64,000 bases of DNA from Pirellula sp. (GTDB lineage: Bacteria; Planctomycetota; Planctomycetia; Pirellulales; Lacipirellulaceae), in NCBI GenBank assembly GCA_013822725.1, contig PNKX01000010.1, positions 62,001-126,000 on the forward strand, given 5' to 3'. A model generated the notes under the pieces. The model worked only from the letters and a program-made list of their open reading frames with translations, searched no databases and was not told where the DNA came from. The position numbers and the translations under genes are program-made. This document shows positions 9,499 to 19,129 of this stretch, one piece after another. Position 1 is the stretch's first letter; every line of letters begins with the position of its first letter.

Positions 9499-10857
9499 CT
9501 ACTTGGCGGGCGCGAGCGGCGGCTTCGAGGGGATCGCCAGATTCTGCAGCGCGGCGAGGTCATCGTCGGAGGGGACGTCACCGGTGATGAGGCGCGCCGA
9601 CCGGTCATGCGTGCAATAGTTCCAGGCCCATTGGGTGAGGACGAGCAAGCGATTGCGGAAGTTGGCGATGTGCATTAGATGGACAAGCAGCCAGAGCCAC
9701 CAGGCCAGAAAGCCGGAAAAGTGGACGCCTTTGATGTCGGCCACCGCGGCGCTGCGGCCGATCGTGGCGAGGTTGCCGAGATCTTTGTAGTGGAATGTGG
9801 GGCCCTGTTTCCCGCGGATGCGCGCGGTAATCAGCTTTGCGACGAAGCGGCCCTCTTGAATGGCCGGCTGTGCAACGCCGGGGAGCGGTTTGCCGCCCTG
9901 GTGTGAGTAGCTCGACATGTCGCCGAGGACGAAGACCTCGGGGCGGCCGGCGAGCGAGAAGTCTTTTTCCACGATAAGCCGCCCTGCTCTGTCGAGTTGG
10001 GAGCTGCAGGCGGAGGCGAGCGCCTTGCCGAGGGGCGAGGCCTTCACGCCCGCGGCCCAGAGAACGGTCTTCGTCGGCCAGTGTTCGGAGCCGAGCGTTG
10101 AACGCATCTCGACGCCGTTCTGGTCAATCGCCGTGACCATGGTTCCCGAACGAACGTGAACGCCGAGCTTGTGCAGCGTGGCGAGCGCCTTTTTGGAGAG
10201 ATCTTCGGGGAACGAGCCGAGGACGCGGTCGCCCGCTTCGACGAGCGTGATGCTCGCCTCGGCGGGATCGATTTGGCGGAAGTCGTATTTCAGACTGTGA
10301 TGGGCGATTTCGGCGAGGGCGCCCGCGAGTTCGACGCCGGTCGGGCCGCCGCCGACGATGGCAAAGTTCAGCAGAGCGCGGCGGACGGCGGGGTCGCTTT
10401 CCGTTTCGGCTTGCTCGAACGCCGAGTAGACGCGACGGCGGATGTCGGTAGCGTCTTCGATCGTTTTGAGGCCGGGGGCGAATTGGGCCCACTCATCGCG
10501 GCCGAAGTAGCTGTGCCGCGAGCCGGCGGCGACGATGAGATAGTCGTAGGGGACGTCGCCCTGGGTCGTGTGGACGCGCTTCAAGTCGAGATCGAACCCG
10601 ACGACCTCGGCGAGCATGACTTCGCAGTTCTGCTGTCGCGAAAAGATCCAGCGTAGCGGCGAGGCAATATTGGCCGGCGAGAGCCCGCCCGTCGCCACTT
10701 GATAGAGGAGCGGCTGGAAGAGATGAAAATTCCGCCGATCAATGAGGATCACGTCGACGGGCGAGCGCTTGAGCGATTTGACCGCGTTCAACCCGGCAAA
10801 CCCTCCCCCCACGACGATGACGCGGGGGCGAGGCGTAGCGGCTGAAGCTGTCATCAA
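9499..10857 (-). CDS. ndh: type II NADH:quinone oxidoreductase (NDH-2)
   Basis: 452-residue FAD flavoprotein. The N-terminal Rossmann motif is VIVVGGGFAGLNAVKSL. The conserved YDYLIVAAGSRHSYFG and a second dinucleotide motif for NADH (FAIVGGGPTGVELAGALAE) follow, then VFVLGDMSSY and PGVAQPAIQEG. The C-terminus has an amphipathic/hydrophobic segment (FLAWWLWLLVHLMHIANF) typical for membrane attachment. It would pass electrons from NADH to quinone without proton pumping. One base separates it from the upstream MFS gene, so it is the last gene of a transporter-NDH unit. The start is one of two adjacent ATGs. Confidence 0.88.
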   Translation of the reverse strand: MMTASAATPRPRVIVVGGGFAGLNAVKSLKRSPVDVILIDRRNFHLFQPLLYQVATGGLSPANIASPLRWIFSRQQNCEVMLAEVVGFDLDLKRVHTTQGDVPYDYLIVAAGSRHSYFGRDEWAQFAPGLKTIEDATDIRRRVYSAFEQAETESDPAVRRALLNFAIVGGGPTGVELAGALAEIAHHSLKYDFRQIDPAEASITLVEAGDRVLGSFPEDLSKKALATLHKLGVHVRSGTMVTAIDQNGVEMRSTLGSEHWPTKTVLWAAGVKASPLGKALASACSSQLDRAGRLIVEKDFSLAGRPEVFVLGDMSSYSHQGGKPLPGVAQPAIQEGRFVAKLITARIRGKQGPTFHYKDLGNLATIGRSAAVADIKGVHFSGFLAWWLWLLVHLMHIANFRNRLLVLTQWAWNYCTHDRSARLITGDVPSDDDLAALQNLAIPSKPPLAPAK

Positions 10858-10858
10858 A

Positions 10859-12223
10859 TCATTCCTCCGGCAGGGGCTTGTCTTTGGTTTCCGGCGCGAA
10901 CGGCAGCACGGCGAGGCCGAGCAGGAAGATCGCGCACATCGTCATCGCGGCGTAGCGCTCTTTGAGCGGCGTTGGAAACTGGCCGTACAGGTCGGTCGCC
11001 AACTTTGCCGAGAAGAGGCTTCCACCCGCCGCGGCAAAGCGCCCGATATTGTAACAAAACGAGGTGCCCGTGCTGCGCATGCGGCTGGGAAAGAGCTCGG
11101 GCAGATAGATGGCGAAGCCGGCGAACGTCGCGAGATGCGTGGCGCCCATGAGGGGCATCATCCAGTAGGCGTCGAACGGCGTTTTCATTTGCCAGTAGGC
11201 GTAGACGGTGACGATCAAGGCCGCCGTGAAGCCGAGGGCGAACGCGGGACGCCGACCGAGCCACATCGCCACGCGCGTGAAGGCCCACATGCCAAGGGCG
11301 GCGCCGATCATATTCAAGACATAGGCCCAGGTGATCGCCTGGTTCACCTTCGCTTTGACTTCGATCGCCGAAAGGCCTTGCTCTTCGAAATGTTTGGTGA
11401 AGATATAGCGCTGGACGTCGGGAGCGTACTCGCCGATCGCCCATAAGCCGACAACGCCGGTTGACGCCAACACCGTACCGACGAGGAGATTTCTGCGCCA
11501 GCGCTTCTCCGCCAGCAGGGCGAAGTAAGGAGTCAGAATACCCCGGCCGCCCAAGCGACCTTCCGCCTTCGCCTTAAGCCAAGGCTCCGGTTCGCGGAGA
11601 AACTTCGCCGTAAAGATGACGAGCACCGCGGGCAAGGCGCCGACTAGGAACATCCAGCGCCATGACTCGCCCGCTTCGATGACTTTATTTGTTTCGAGCG
11701 TATCGAACAGCGTCTTGAAGGCGCCGGCGGAAAGGTTGCCGACGGTCGAGAGGACCTGGAGCATGCCGAGCGCGCCGGTGCGCGCGCCGTTGGGCACCGT
11801 TTCAGCAATCAAGGCGACGGCGAGACCGAAGACGCCGCCGACGCCGAGGCCGGTCATGAAGCGGAATAACGCGAAATCGAAGAACGTGCGGCTGAAGAAG
11901 GTGAATCCGGTGAAGCCCGAGTAGAGGAGCACCGTGACGGTAAGCATCTTGGCACGGCCATACTTATCGCCCAGGGCGCCGAAGATGAGGCCGCCGATGC
12001 CCCACCCGATGAGGAAAATTGCGGTGACGTCTTTTCCCTTCGCCTGGACGACCCCGGGGTCTGTTCCCTCAGGCATGAGGGCGGTGACCGCCGGGACGCG
12101 GGCCAAGGTGAAGAGGCGTTGGTCGAGGCAATCGAAGCACCAGCACGCCGAGGCGACGAGGAAGACGAACCAGTGGTACGGCGTCAGTTGGCGATACCAG
12201 GCGAGGCGCGGTTCTTGCGTCAT
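10859..12223 (-). CDS. MFS transporter
   Basis: 454-residue major facilitator protein with about 12 membrane segments. The motif-A-like loop LGDKYGRAKM lies between helices 2 and 3, a second copy (WLGRRPAFALGF) lies in the C-terminal half, and ALIAETVPNGARTGALG matches the sugar/aromatic-acid type signature. YLPELFPSRMRSTGTSFCYN is the matching C-half signature. Substrate unknown. It lies one base upstream of ndh and 85 bp downstream of a second MFS gene, probably the same operon. Coupling to NDH-2 may reflect uptake of a reduced substrate, which is inference only. Confidence 0.82.
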   Translation of the reverse strand: MTQEPRLAWYRQLTPYHWFVFLVASACWCFDCLDQRLFTLARVPAVTALMPEGTDPGVVQAKGKDVTAIFLIGWGIGGLIFGALGDKYGRAKMLTVTVLLYSGFTGFTFFSRTFFDFALFRFMTGLGVGGVFGLAVALIAETVPNGARTGALGMLQVLSTVGNLSAGAFKTLFDTLETNKVIEAGESWRWMFLVGALPAVLVIFTAKFLREPEPWLKAKAEGRLGGRGILTPYFALLAEKRWRRNLLVGTVLASTGVVGLWAIGEYAPDVQRYIFTKHFEEQGLSAIEVKAKVNQAITWAYVLNMIGAALGMWAFTRVAMWLGRRPAFALGFTAALIVTVYAYWQMKTPFDAYWMMPLMGATHLATFAGFAIYLPELFPSRMRSTGTSFCYNIGRFAAAGGSLFSAKLATDLYGQFPTPLKERYAAMTMCAIFLLGLAVLPFAPETKDKPLPEE

Positions 12224-12308
12224 GATTCGATGAGACGACGCAGTGAAGCGTCGGACCTAGTCGGAATTGGAGAGCGAACGACGCCTCATGCGCCGGCGGC
12301 TTGAATCG

Positions 12309-13823
12309 TTATTCGGCGTGCTCCGCTCCTTGTTCGGGAAGCACAGCAGAGAAGATCAGGTTCGCAAGATAGAGCGTGAACGCCACGCCGGCGGCGACGA
12401 CCGCCGTTTTCGCGGCAGGCGTTTCGCCGGGGATGAACGAGAAGAGAGCGACCTGCTGCGTGAGGAACGCAAAGGGCGTCCCAAACATCCGGCCGCCGAT
12501 GTTCGCAGCGAAACTCTCGCCGGTGCCCCGGAGATGAATCGGATAGGCCTTCGGTAGATAATTGCCCCAGAAGCTGAACTGCGCGACGGTGAAGAATCCG
12601 GCGATGAAAATGCCAAGGCCCAACATCGAGACGTTCACTTCGTGAAAGCCTGGAATCCAACTCAAGTCGAAGCTAAAGAAAACCTTCTCCTGTCCGCGCG
12701 CGAACGCCCAGAAGATGAAGGGGATCATGATCAGGCCCGGGACGAGGAACATGCGGAGGAGCGCGCGGCGACTGGCGATGTGAGCGACCAGCATCGCGAG
12801 GGCGAACCGGCCGAACAAGCCGCCCGTTTCTTGGGCCTTCGTGTAGTTGGCCACCGTCTCGCCGATGACGCGACCGCTAACCGCGGCCTTCTTATCGGGA
12901 GGCGCCGCCTCGGCCGCCTTGGCGACGTTCGCCTTGACCATGTCGATGCCGGGGACGATCTGCGGCATCTGCTGGATGGCCCCAAACGCCACGCCGTAAC
13001 TGAGCGCAAACATGATCGTGGTGACGATGGTCGTCCGGCGGAATTCCGGCGAGAAGAGTTCCCGAATACTCGGCCGCCGCAGCGTGCCCGCGTCCTTCTT
13101 TTCTTTCCACTTCGGCGATTCGGGGAGGAAGGGCCGGATGATGATCAGCGGGATCGCGGGGATCAAGCCGCTCATCAGCGTGTAACGCCAGTCGGCGTGC
13201 TGATAATTGGGACCGATCGAGCCGAACACCGGCGTGAGAAACGACGGCATCTGAATGGCGGGGAAGCCGGCCGAGTGGCGGACGATCAGGCCGTTCACCA
13301 CGGCGATCAGCAGGCCGCCGATCGAAGAAAAGGCTTGCGTGTAGCCGAGGACCTTTTCGCGGCGGACCGGATCGTCAAAGAGTTCAGCAAGCCACGCGAC
13401 GGCCGCGACGAATTCAACGCAGACGCCAATGAACGTCGTCGTGCGGAAGAACAGCAGCATGTAGAGGTTCGTCGAGAACCCGGCGAAGAACGCGGAGAAG
13501 GCGTAGAGCAGAATGCTCCATGTAAGAACGCGGCGGCGGCCGTAGCGATCGGTGAGGTAACCGCCGAGGAGGCCGAAGATGCCGCCGCAGACGGCCGGCA
13601 CATAGAACAGCAGCCCGAACCAACGGGTGAATTCGGGCGTGCCGCGGGTGAAGCTGCCTAGCTCCTGCAGGGCCGGCCCAATGATGAGGGGCAGCATCAG
13701 GAGTTCATAAATATCGAACGCGAAACCGATCGCGGCGATGACGCAGACGGTCCACAAGGAGAACGTCATGCGTTGGGACGATGCAGCGGGCATGGGCAGT
13801 CTCTGGCGGGCTGCCCAGCGCAT
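12309..13823 (-). CDS. MFS transporter
   Basis: 504-residue major facilitator protein with about 12 hydrophobic helices. Signatures: LGGYLTDRYGRRRVLTWS after helix 2, VAWLAELFDDPVRREKVLG in the first half and NYLPKAYPIHLRGTGESFAAN in the second. An extended loop around residues 290-335 (rich in Ala, Lys and Glu) sits between the halves. Substrate unknown. It lies 19 bp downstream of the RND gene and is likely in the same unit. A second ATG at 13793 could be the true start. Confidence 0.82.
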   Translation of the reverse strand: MRWAARQRLPMPAASSQRMTFSLWTVCVIAAIGFAFDIYELLMLPLIIGPALQELGSFTRGTPEFTRWFGLLFYVPAVCGGIFGLLGGYLTDRYGRRRVLTWSILLYAFSAFFAGFSTNLYMLLFFRTTTFIGVCVEFVAAVAWLAELFDDPVRREKVLGYTQAFSSIGGLLIAVVNGLIVRHSAGFPAIQMPSFLTPVFGSIGPNYQHADWRYTLMSGLIPAIPLIIIRPFLPESPKWKEKKDAGTLRRPSIRELFSPEFRRTTIVTTIMFALSYGVAFGAIQQMPQIVPGIDMVKANVAKAAEAAPPDKKAAVSGRVIGETVANYTKAQETGGLFGRFALAMLVAHIASRRALLRMFLVPGLIMIPFIFWAFARGQEKVFFSFDLSWIPGFHEVNVSMLGLGIFIAGFFTVAQFSFWGNYLPKAYPIHLRGTGESFAANIGGRMFGTPFAFLTQQVALFSFIPGETPAAKTAVVAAGVAFTLYLANLIFSAVLPEQGAEHAE

Positions 13824-13842
13824 CCAGGCGACGGGCGCGGCT

Positions 13843-16722
13843 TTAAGTCTTCAGACTCGCCCCATGTTCCCTAAGCGCGCGGCGGCGGTCAAGCGGGGAA
13901 AGGATCGAATCGACCCGCCGCGTGACGCTACCCGGCTCGGCGATTGGCTGGCGTTTCTTCTCTTTCTTCAAATCAAAGACGCGGCCGATGGGTCCAAACA
14001 TGATCGAGGGCAACATGATCAGCTCAGCAACGATGCCTGCCACCAGAATGGTGAGCATCAGCCAGCCGAAGCGTTGCGTCGGCGTGAAGGAACTGGTAGC
14101 GAATACGGAAAGCCCCAACCCGTTGATCAAGCCAGCCTGCAGCGTGGCGTTCGCGGAGCGGCGATAGGAACAGAGGACCGCTTCGGAGCGATCGCCAAGG
14201 GCGCGCAGATCGTCTTTATACCAAGCGAGGAAATGGATCGTGTCGTCCACCGCGACGCCCAGCGCGATGCTGGCGGCCATCATCGAGCCGATGTCAACGG
14301 GGATGCCGAGCCAACCCATGCCGCCGAAGACCACGAGCACCGGCAGCGTGTTGGGGACCATGACGACGGCGCCGGCGGCAAAGCCGCGGCAGACGAACAT
14401 CATCAGCGGCGTGATCGTCATGAACGACCACCAAGTGCTGGAGATGAGGCTTTGCAGCAACGCATGCTGAGCTTTGTAGACGACCGGGATGACGCCGGTG
14501 TAAACGACGTCGACTTCGGCGGCGCCGTGGTCGACTTGCTTGTCATGATCGACTTCGCGCGACGCCGATTCGAACGTGGCGAGGATCGGAATCGAGGCTT
14601 TGCGGAGCCGCTCGTAGTCGTGCGCGCCGTAGCCGCCGGTCAGCACGACGCCGTCGAAGGAACCGAGATTCTTGGCGATCTGTTCGTCGCTGAGGGCTTC
14701 GAGGTTGACGGCCGCGGTCTGAGCAGTGACGTTCTTGCTGCTGATGAAGGCGACGACGTCTTCGGCGACCCCCTTGGACTCCGGCAGACGGAGCGCGACG
14801 ATCTTGGCGCCATTCGGCTGGCCTTGGCGACGTTGCGAGAGACCTTCGAGCGCATCGACGCTCGCCGCGCGAGCGGTGAGCACCGGCTTGACTGCCGCCT
14901 TCATGCGATTGACCAGCTCGCCATGATTGATGTCGTGGAAGGCGGCGACGCGGATGCTGATGCGCCAGAGCTCATCGCCGGCTCGTTCGCCGGCGTCAGC
15001 GCCTTCGACTTTGAGGAAGCCGGAGCCTTCGAGTTCCTTGCGCGACTCCAGCAGCCGCTTGTTGACGACTCCGCGATAGGTGCTGGCCCCAATGCCGCTT
15101 TCGCCGCCGCCGAGGTCGGGAGCGAAGGTGGCGGCGCTCATTGTAGCGCCGATGAGGTCGTCGCCCTTGGCGCCGAGACGATCCTGGACGCTCTTCTCGA
15201 TCCGTTCCACCATCTTCAAGCGTTCGAAGAAGGTGTGGCGATCGACCTTCTGTCCGGCCGCGAGGTTTTCGGGAGCGGCCTCGTATTGCGTTTCCCGTGG
15301 GAAACGGACGACGAGTTCCATCGGCACGATGCGGCCGAGGTTGTTTTCGAACCAGCGATAGTCGTCGAGGAGCTTAGCGTCTTCGCTGAAGAGCTTCAGC
15401 AAGTCGATCGAGGTCGTCGTTCGCGGGAGCCCGGCGCAGAGGACGACGATCGTCGCCATGCTGGCTCCCAACACCATCGCATGGTGCCGGCGGATGAAGT
15501 TGCCGAAACGGGTCCAGCCGGCGGCGCCGAATTCTGATTCGTCGCCTTCTTTAGCGACCTTTTTGCCGGCGAGCATCGCGAGGTATTCCGGCGGCTTCCA
15601 TTCCCAGCGTTTCATCGCGGCCGGCAGCACGAGGAACAGCACGAACAGCATCGTGAAGTTGCCGAGGGCGGAGAAACCGCCGAACTTGGCGATGGGGAGG
15701 ATGTCGCTGGTCAGTAGCGAAGCGAGGCCGATGCCGCTGGTGACGGCGCACAGAATCGCGGGGCGCCACGCGTGAGCGACGGCATGCTCGACGGCGTGAT
15801 CGAGGTTGCCTTGCTCCAACGCTGCCTGACGGTAGTAGTTGATGATGTGGACGGCGCCCGAGACGGCCAGCACATAGATTAGCGCGGGCATGGACATGAG
15901 GATGGCGTCCATGCGGTGCCCCAGCAGCGGCACCATCGCCAGCGAGACGGCGGCGCTGAGGATGCCGCACATGAAGACCAGCGCCGTCATCCAGACGCTG
16001 CGGAGCGACCAGTAGGCGAGTCCGATCCCCAGCAGACCAGCCAGGCCCGCCAAGCGCATCAGCGTTTTCTCGCCTTCGTGGTCGATGGAAACGTTGTCGA
16101 TCGGGGGACCGCCGAGACGGACTTCGCTACGGCTGACGCCGGCCTCTTCGAGCGCCTTATACAGCGGCGACGTCGGCCATTTTTTCAGGCCGAGGCCGGC
16201 CTTCGGTTGGCTAACCGAGTATTTCAGATTGGCGGCGGCGTCGGCCGAGAGCGTGGCCATGACGACCGTCTGTTTGCCGTTGGCGCCAATGAGCCCGCCG
16301 GTGAGTCGCTTGGTGGCTTGCGTGCGGCTCAGGTCCTGCGGCGGCGACATCAGTTGTTTGAGGACGCACCGCGCGGTCGTCACAGTCGTGAACGCTTGTC
16401 CGCCGCCGGCCTTCTCAGGGAGCTTCTGCGCAAGCAGCGCATCGGCCAGCTTCTGAATCCTTGGATCGTCTTGCGAGCCGTCGTGGGCCTCGCCGAGTTC
16501 GGCGCCATCCCAGCTGACGAGAATGAACTGATCGGCCGCGAAGTGTTTGCGGAACCAGCGGAGCTCGACCGTCTCCGGGTAGCTCTTGGGAAGCCAGTCG
16601 GAAACGTCGTTGCGGTTGTTGACGATTGCCTTCAGCGCGCCGTAGCACGCCAGCGGCGTGAGCAGGACCGCTAGGATCAGGATCTTGTTTTTATAGCGGT
16701 CGAGTAGCGAGGGCTTGGCCAT
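13843..16722 (-). CDS. RND superfamily exporter (MMPL/HpnN-like)
   Basis: About 959 residues from the ATG at 16722, which places the first membrane helix (ILILAVLLTPLACYGAL) at the expected position; the longer frame from 16890 has no export-like or conserved sequence. It has the duplicated RND plan: one helix, a large periplasmic loop, then a five-helix sterol-sensing-type bundle, repeated. Typical features are SMPALIYVLAVSGAVHIINYY in the first half and SIALGVAVDDTIHFLAWY in the second. It would export lipids or hydrophobic compounds, driven by the proton gradient. No membrane-fusion or outer-membrane partner is adjacent. First gene of the minus-strand unit RND-MFS-MFS-ndh. Confidence 0.85.
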   Translation of the reverse strand: MAKPSLLDRYKNKILILAVLLTPLACYGALKAIVNNRNDVSDWLPKSYPETVELRWFRKHFAADQFILVSWDGAELGEAHDGSQDDPRIQKLADALLAQKLPEKAGGGQAFTTVTTARCVLKQLMSPPQDLSRTQATKRLTGGLIGANGKQTVVMATLSADAAANLKYSVSQPKAGLGLKKWPTSPLYKALEEAGVSRSEVRLGGPPIDNVSIDHEGEKTLMRLAGLAGLLGIGLAYWSLRSVWMTALVFMCGILSAAVSLAMVPLLGHRMDAILMSMPALIYVLAVSGAVHIINYYRQAALEQGNLDHAVEHAVAHAWRPAILCAVTSGIGLASLLTSDILPIAKFGGFSALGNFTMLFVLFLVLPAAMKRWEWKPPEYLAMLAGKKVAKEGDESEFGAAGWTRFGNFIRRHHAMVLGASMATIVVLCAGLPRTTTSIDLLKLFSEDAKLLDDYRWFENNLGRIVPMELVVRFPRETQYEAAPENLAAGQKVDRHTFFERLKMVERIEKSVQDRLGAKGDDLIGATMSAATFAPDLGGGESGIGASTYRGVVNKRLLESRKELEGSGFLKVEGADAGERAGDELWRISIRVAAFHDINHGELVNRMKAAVKPVLTARAASVDALEGLSQRRQGQPNGAKIVALRLPESKGVAEDVVAFISSKNVTAQTAAVNLEALSDEQIAKNLGSFDGVVLTGGYGAHDYERLRKASIPILATFESASREVDHDKQVDHGAAEVDVVYTGVIPVVYKAQHALLQSLISSTWWSFMTITPLMMFVCRGFAAGAVVMVPNTLPVLVVFGGMGWLGIPVDIGSMMAASIALGVAVDDTIHFLAWYKDDLRALGDRSEAVLCSYRRSANATLQAGLINGLGLSVFATSSFTPTQRFGWLMLTILVAGIVAELIMLPSIMFGPIGRVFDLKKEKKRQPIAEPGSVTRRVDSILSPLDRRRALREHGASLKT

Positions 16723-17059
16723 GCGTGCTGAACTTTGCAGGGCGAGCGTAACGGGCTCGCGATAATGGGGCATCATGCCGGCGGCGGGCGGTTCGTCCAA
16801 AAACCTAAGGGTTCTATTCTGGCCCGATTGCAGCGATGGCTCAAGATGAACCGATGCTGCGGTTCGTGACTCATTGGGCGGTCGGCCCAAGACAGTTTCG
16901 GTTAGTGACGAGCCGACTAACCGGCAATATCTGCGGGTTTTAGGGCTCTTCCGTGCTAAGTGCGAAGCAGTGCAGCGCTGTTACGAGGCGCGCGAAGAAT
17001 CTAGCTGTTTTCCGGCGGTTATTCTGCGTATTTGAGAATTTGAGCCGATCAGATCGACC

Positions 17060-17088
17060 TTGACGGGTTGGGGCGATCTCCATATCGT
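17060..17088 (+). promoter_or_regulatory. candidate sigma-70 type promoter for the 29-aa gene
   Basis: TTGACG at 17060-17065 and TATCGT at 17083-17088 are separated by 17 bases. The DNA overlapping the spacer and -10 box is partly palindromic (GGGTTGG near 17065 and CCAACCC near 17094). It would give a leader of about 80 nt before the ATG at 17174. The rest of the 450-bp gap from the RND gene (16723) shows nothing else recognisable. Confidence 0.35.
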
Positions 17089-17173
17089 CCCGCCAACCCT
17101 GCAGCACTTTTGTTGCGTGGGCGATGATCGCCTGCCTGCCTGCTGGGACTAATTAGTTTTGGAGATTCCTCCG

Positions 17174-17263
17174 ATGGCTCAACCGAAGAACGCCGCCAAG
17201 AGCACCAAGCAACAACCCGCCGGAAAGGGCAAGCCTGCTGCTGCCCCGAAGAAGGGTAAGTAA
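17174..17263 (+). CDS. very small Lys/Ala/Pro-rich basic protein (29 aa)
   Basis: A 30-codon frame beginning MAQPKNAAKSTK and ending in APKKGK. It is strongly basic (nine Lys, no acidic residue) and resembles short histone-H1-like tails, so nucleic acid binding is plausible but unproven. GGAG lies about ten bases before the ATG. The gene is bounded upstream by a promoter candidate and downstream by a strong intrinsic terminator, which argues that it is a real, separately expressed gene. It could also be read as a small RNA with a coincidental frame. Confidence 0.55.
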   Translation: MAQPKNAAKSTKQQPAGKGKPAAAPKKGK

Positions 17264-17312
17264 GCTAGTGCGGCGGTTTACGCTGCCCTCGCGGCAGCGA
17301 TAAGAACGCCTC

Positions 17313-17350
17313 AAGGCGCCGTGGAATATTCCACGGCGCCTTGTTTTTTT
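17313..17350 (+). terminator. intrinsic terminator of the 29-aa gene
   Basis: Perfect 14-bp stem (AAGGCGCCGTGGAA and its complement, 17313-17342) closed by a two-base loop, followed by TTG and seven T. It is the cleanest Rho-independent terminator in the window. A smaller hairpin (CGCTGCC...GGCAGCG) precedes it at 17281-17299. Confidence 0.9.
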
Positions 17351-17387
17351 GCGCGCTGCGGGAGCGGCCCGCTTGGAGCGACTTATC

Positions 17388-17473
17388 CAGCCCCTGGCTC
17401 CGCCAGGGGGTAGCGTCACGCGCAGCGATCCCTACCGGAATGGCGACCGACCCCCTGGCGGAGCCAGGGGCTG
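17388..17473. repeat. 86-bp paired-hairpin repeat, copy 1
   Basis: Two perfect 23-bp inverted arms (17388-17410 and 17451-17473) flank a 40-base centre. Each arm is itself a hairpin (CCCCTGGC-TCC-GCCAGGGG). The centre carries TACCGG and GACCGA, shared with copy 2 at 39136-39221, which has the same 86-bp length. It sits between convergent genes (the 29-aa gene and the sigma-54 activator). Organisation resembles REP/BIME elements. Confidence 0.9.
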
Positions 17474-17506
17474 CAAGAGGCGCGACCAGGAAGCCGAAGG
17501 ATCGCT

Positions 17507-19129
17507 TTAGTCTTCGCGGAACTCGGACCAATCGATCTTGAGCTTACGCATCCGCGCGCGGAGCGTATGCGGATTGATCTCCAGCATCGCCGCGACGCCA
17601 CGCGGGCCCTCGATGCGGCCGCGCGCCCGCTTGAGCGCCGCTTTGATGTGGCGCCGCAGGGCATCATCGAGCGAGCCAATTCCCTGGTCGTCGCTAAATC
17701 CATTCGCGCTGTCGGCGTGAACGCCAGCGACCGCAGCGGGAATCGTCAGCTGGATCTTGGTTGATTCAACGCTGAATCCGAGAGCAGCGCCGATTTCCAG
17801 GCTGTGTCCCTCGCCAAGAATCGCGGCGCGGTCGATGACGGCGCCGAGTTCGCGAATGTTGCCGGGCCACGAGTAGGAGCGGAGCACGTCAATGTCTTGC
17901 GACGTCGGAGCAACAGGCGAGAGGCTGAACCGCACCGCCGCCCGCTCGGCGAAATGGGCGGCCAACTCCGGGATATCGCCGGGCCGTTCGCGCAGCGGCG
18001 GCAACAAAATCGGGAAGACGGCGATCCGATACCACAAATCCTCGCGAAAACGCCCCTCGCGGACCATCGCCGACAAGTCTCGGTGCGTGGCCGCGATGAC
18101 GCGGACGTCGACGCGAATCGGTTCGCGACCGCCGACCCGTTCGACGAAAGAATCTTGCAGCACGCGCAGGAAGCGGACCTGAGCGTCGTGCGGCAATTCG
18201 CCGATTTCGTCGAGGAAGAGGGTGCCGCCGTCGGCCCGTTCGAACCAGCCTTGTCGGTTTTCTGAGGCGCCGGTGAAGCTCCCTTTCTCGTGGCCGAATA
18301 GTTGTGAATCGACGAGTTCGGGCGGGATGGCGCCGCAGTTCACTCGGATAAAGGGTCCATCACGACGGTCGCTGCGTGTGTGGATCGCCCGCGCGACGAC
18401 TTCCTTGCCGGTGCCCGTTTCGCCGAGCAGCAGGACGGGGGCGTCGGAACTACTCACCAAGTCGACGCGCTTCATCACGGGCGCCAGGCCCTGACGCTCG
18501 CCGACGATGTGGTCGTTGATCTCTTGTCGTCCCAGGCGTCGCAAGAGCGAACGTCGGTCGGCTTCGGCCGCTTCGCGCAATGCGGCCAGTTCATGCAGGC
18601 GGCGATCATTTTCCAGCGCGACGGCGAGCGGCTCCTGCATCCAGGAGAGCATTTCTTCGTGGGCCAGCGTGAAACGCTCGCCCCGTTTGGCGGCCACGAC
18701 CAGCGCGCCGACCGCTTCGCCGCGGCTCGCCAGCGGCGCCACGCGGACGTCGTGCGCGCCGCGGGGAATCGCCAGGACGTCGAGGGTCGCCTCCGGGGCT
18801 CCTCCCGGGACGTAGGGGGCGCTGATTCGCCCCAAGTTCACCCACGCGAGCAGCTTCTTCATCTCAAGCGGCGTGCACTCGCGGCTGGCGGCCATACCCG
18901 AAGGGGGATGGTGAGGCGCCGCGGCGACGGTCGCGATCATCTGGTGCTCGGGGACAATTCGCTCGACGGTCATAAAGTCGAGAGGGACGTGCGCCGCGAG
19001 CAACTCCGCGATCCCCGAGATCGACTCGTTGATCTCAATATGTTGGCACGCTTCACGCCAGACGGCGAGTAAGACTTCGCGGAAGCGTTCCATCATTTGT
19101 CCGTCATGTTCTATTAAATATGCTGACAT
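17507..19129 (-). CDS. sigma-54 dependent transcriptional activator with GAF-like sensor
   Basis: About 540 residues. The N-terminal roughly 190 residues resemble a GAF sensor domain; there is no receiver domain. A short coiled coil (LAALREAAEADRRSLLRRL) leads into a complete AAA+ domain: Walker A GETGTGKE, the sigma-54 contact loop as GSFTGA, Walker B GGTLFLDEIGEL, then RFREDLWYRIAVFPI and SWPGNIREL. A C-terminal Fis-type helix-turn-helix follows (RGVAAMLEINPHTLRARMR). It is divergent from the sulfate transport operon, which has a -24/-12 promoter, so that operon is the likely target. The ATG at 19129 was preferred over a GTG at 19144. Confidence 0.9.
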   Translation of the reverse strand: MSAYLIEHDGQMMERFREVLLAVWREACQHIEINESISGIAELLAAHVPLDFMTVERIVPEHQMIATVAAAPHHPPSGMAASRECTPLEMKKLLAWVNLGRISAPYVPGGAPEATLDVLAIPRGAHDVRVAPLASRGEAVGALVVAAKRGERFTLAHEEMLSWMQEPLAVALENDRRLHELAALREAAEADRRSLLRRLGRQEINDHIVGERQGLAPVMKRVDLVSSSDAPVLLLGETGTGKEVVARAIHTRSDRRDGPFIRVNCGAIPPELVDSQLFGHEKGSFTGASENRQGWFERADGGTLFLDEIGELPHDAQVRFLRVLQDSFVERVGGREPIRVDVRVIAATHRDLSAMVREGRFREDLWYRIAVFPILLPPLRERPGDIPELAAHFAERAAVRFSLSPVAPTSQDIDVLRSYSWPGNIRELGAVIDRAAILGEGHSLEIGAALGFSVESTKIQLTIPAAVAGVHADSANGFSDDQGIGSLDDALRRHIKAALKRARGRIEGPRGVAAMLEINPHTLRARMRKLKIDWSEFRED

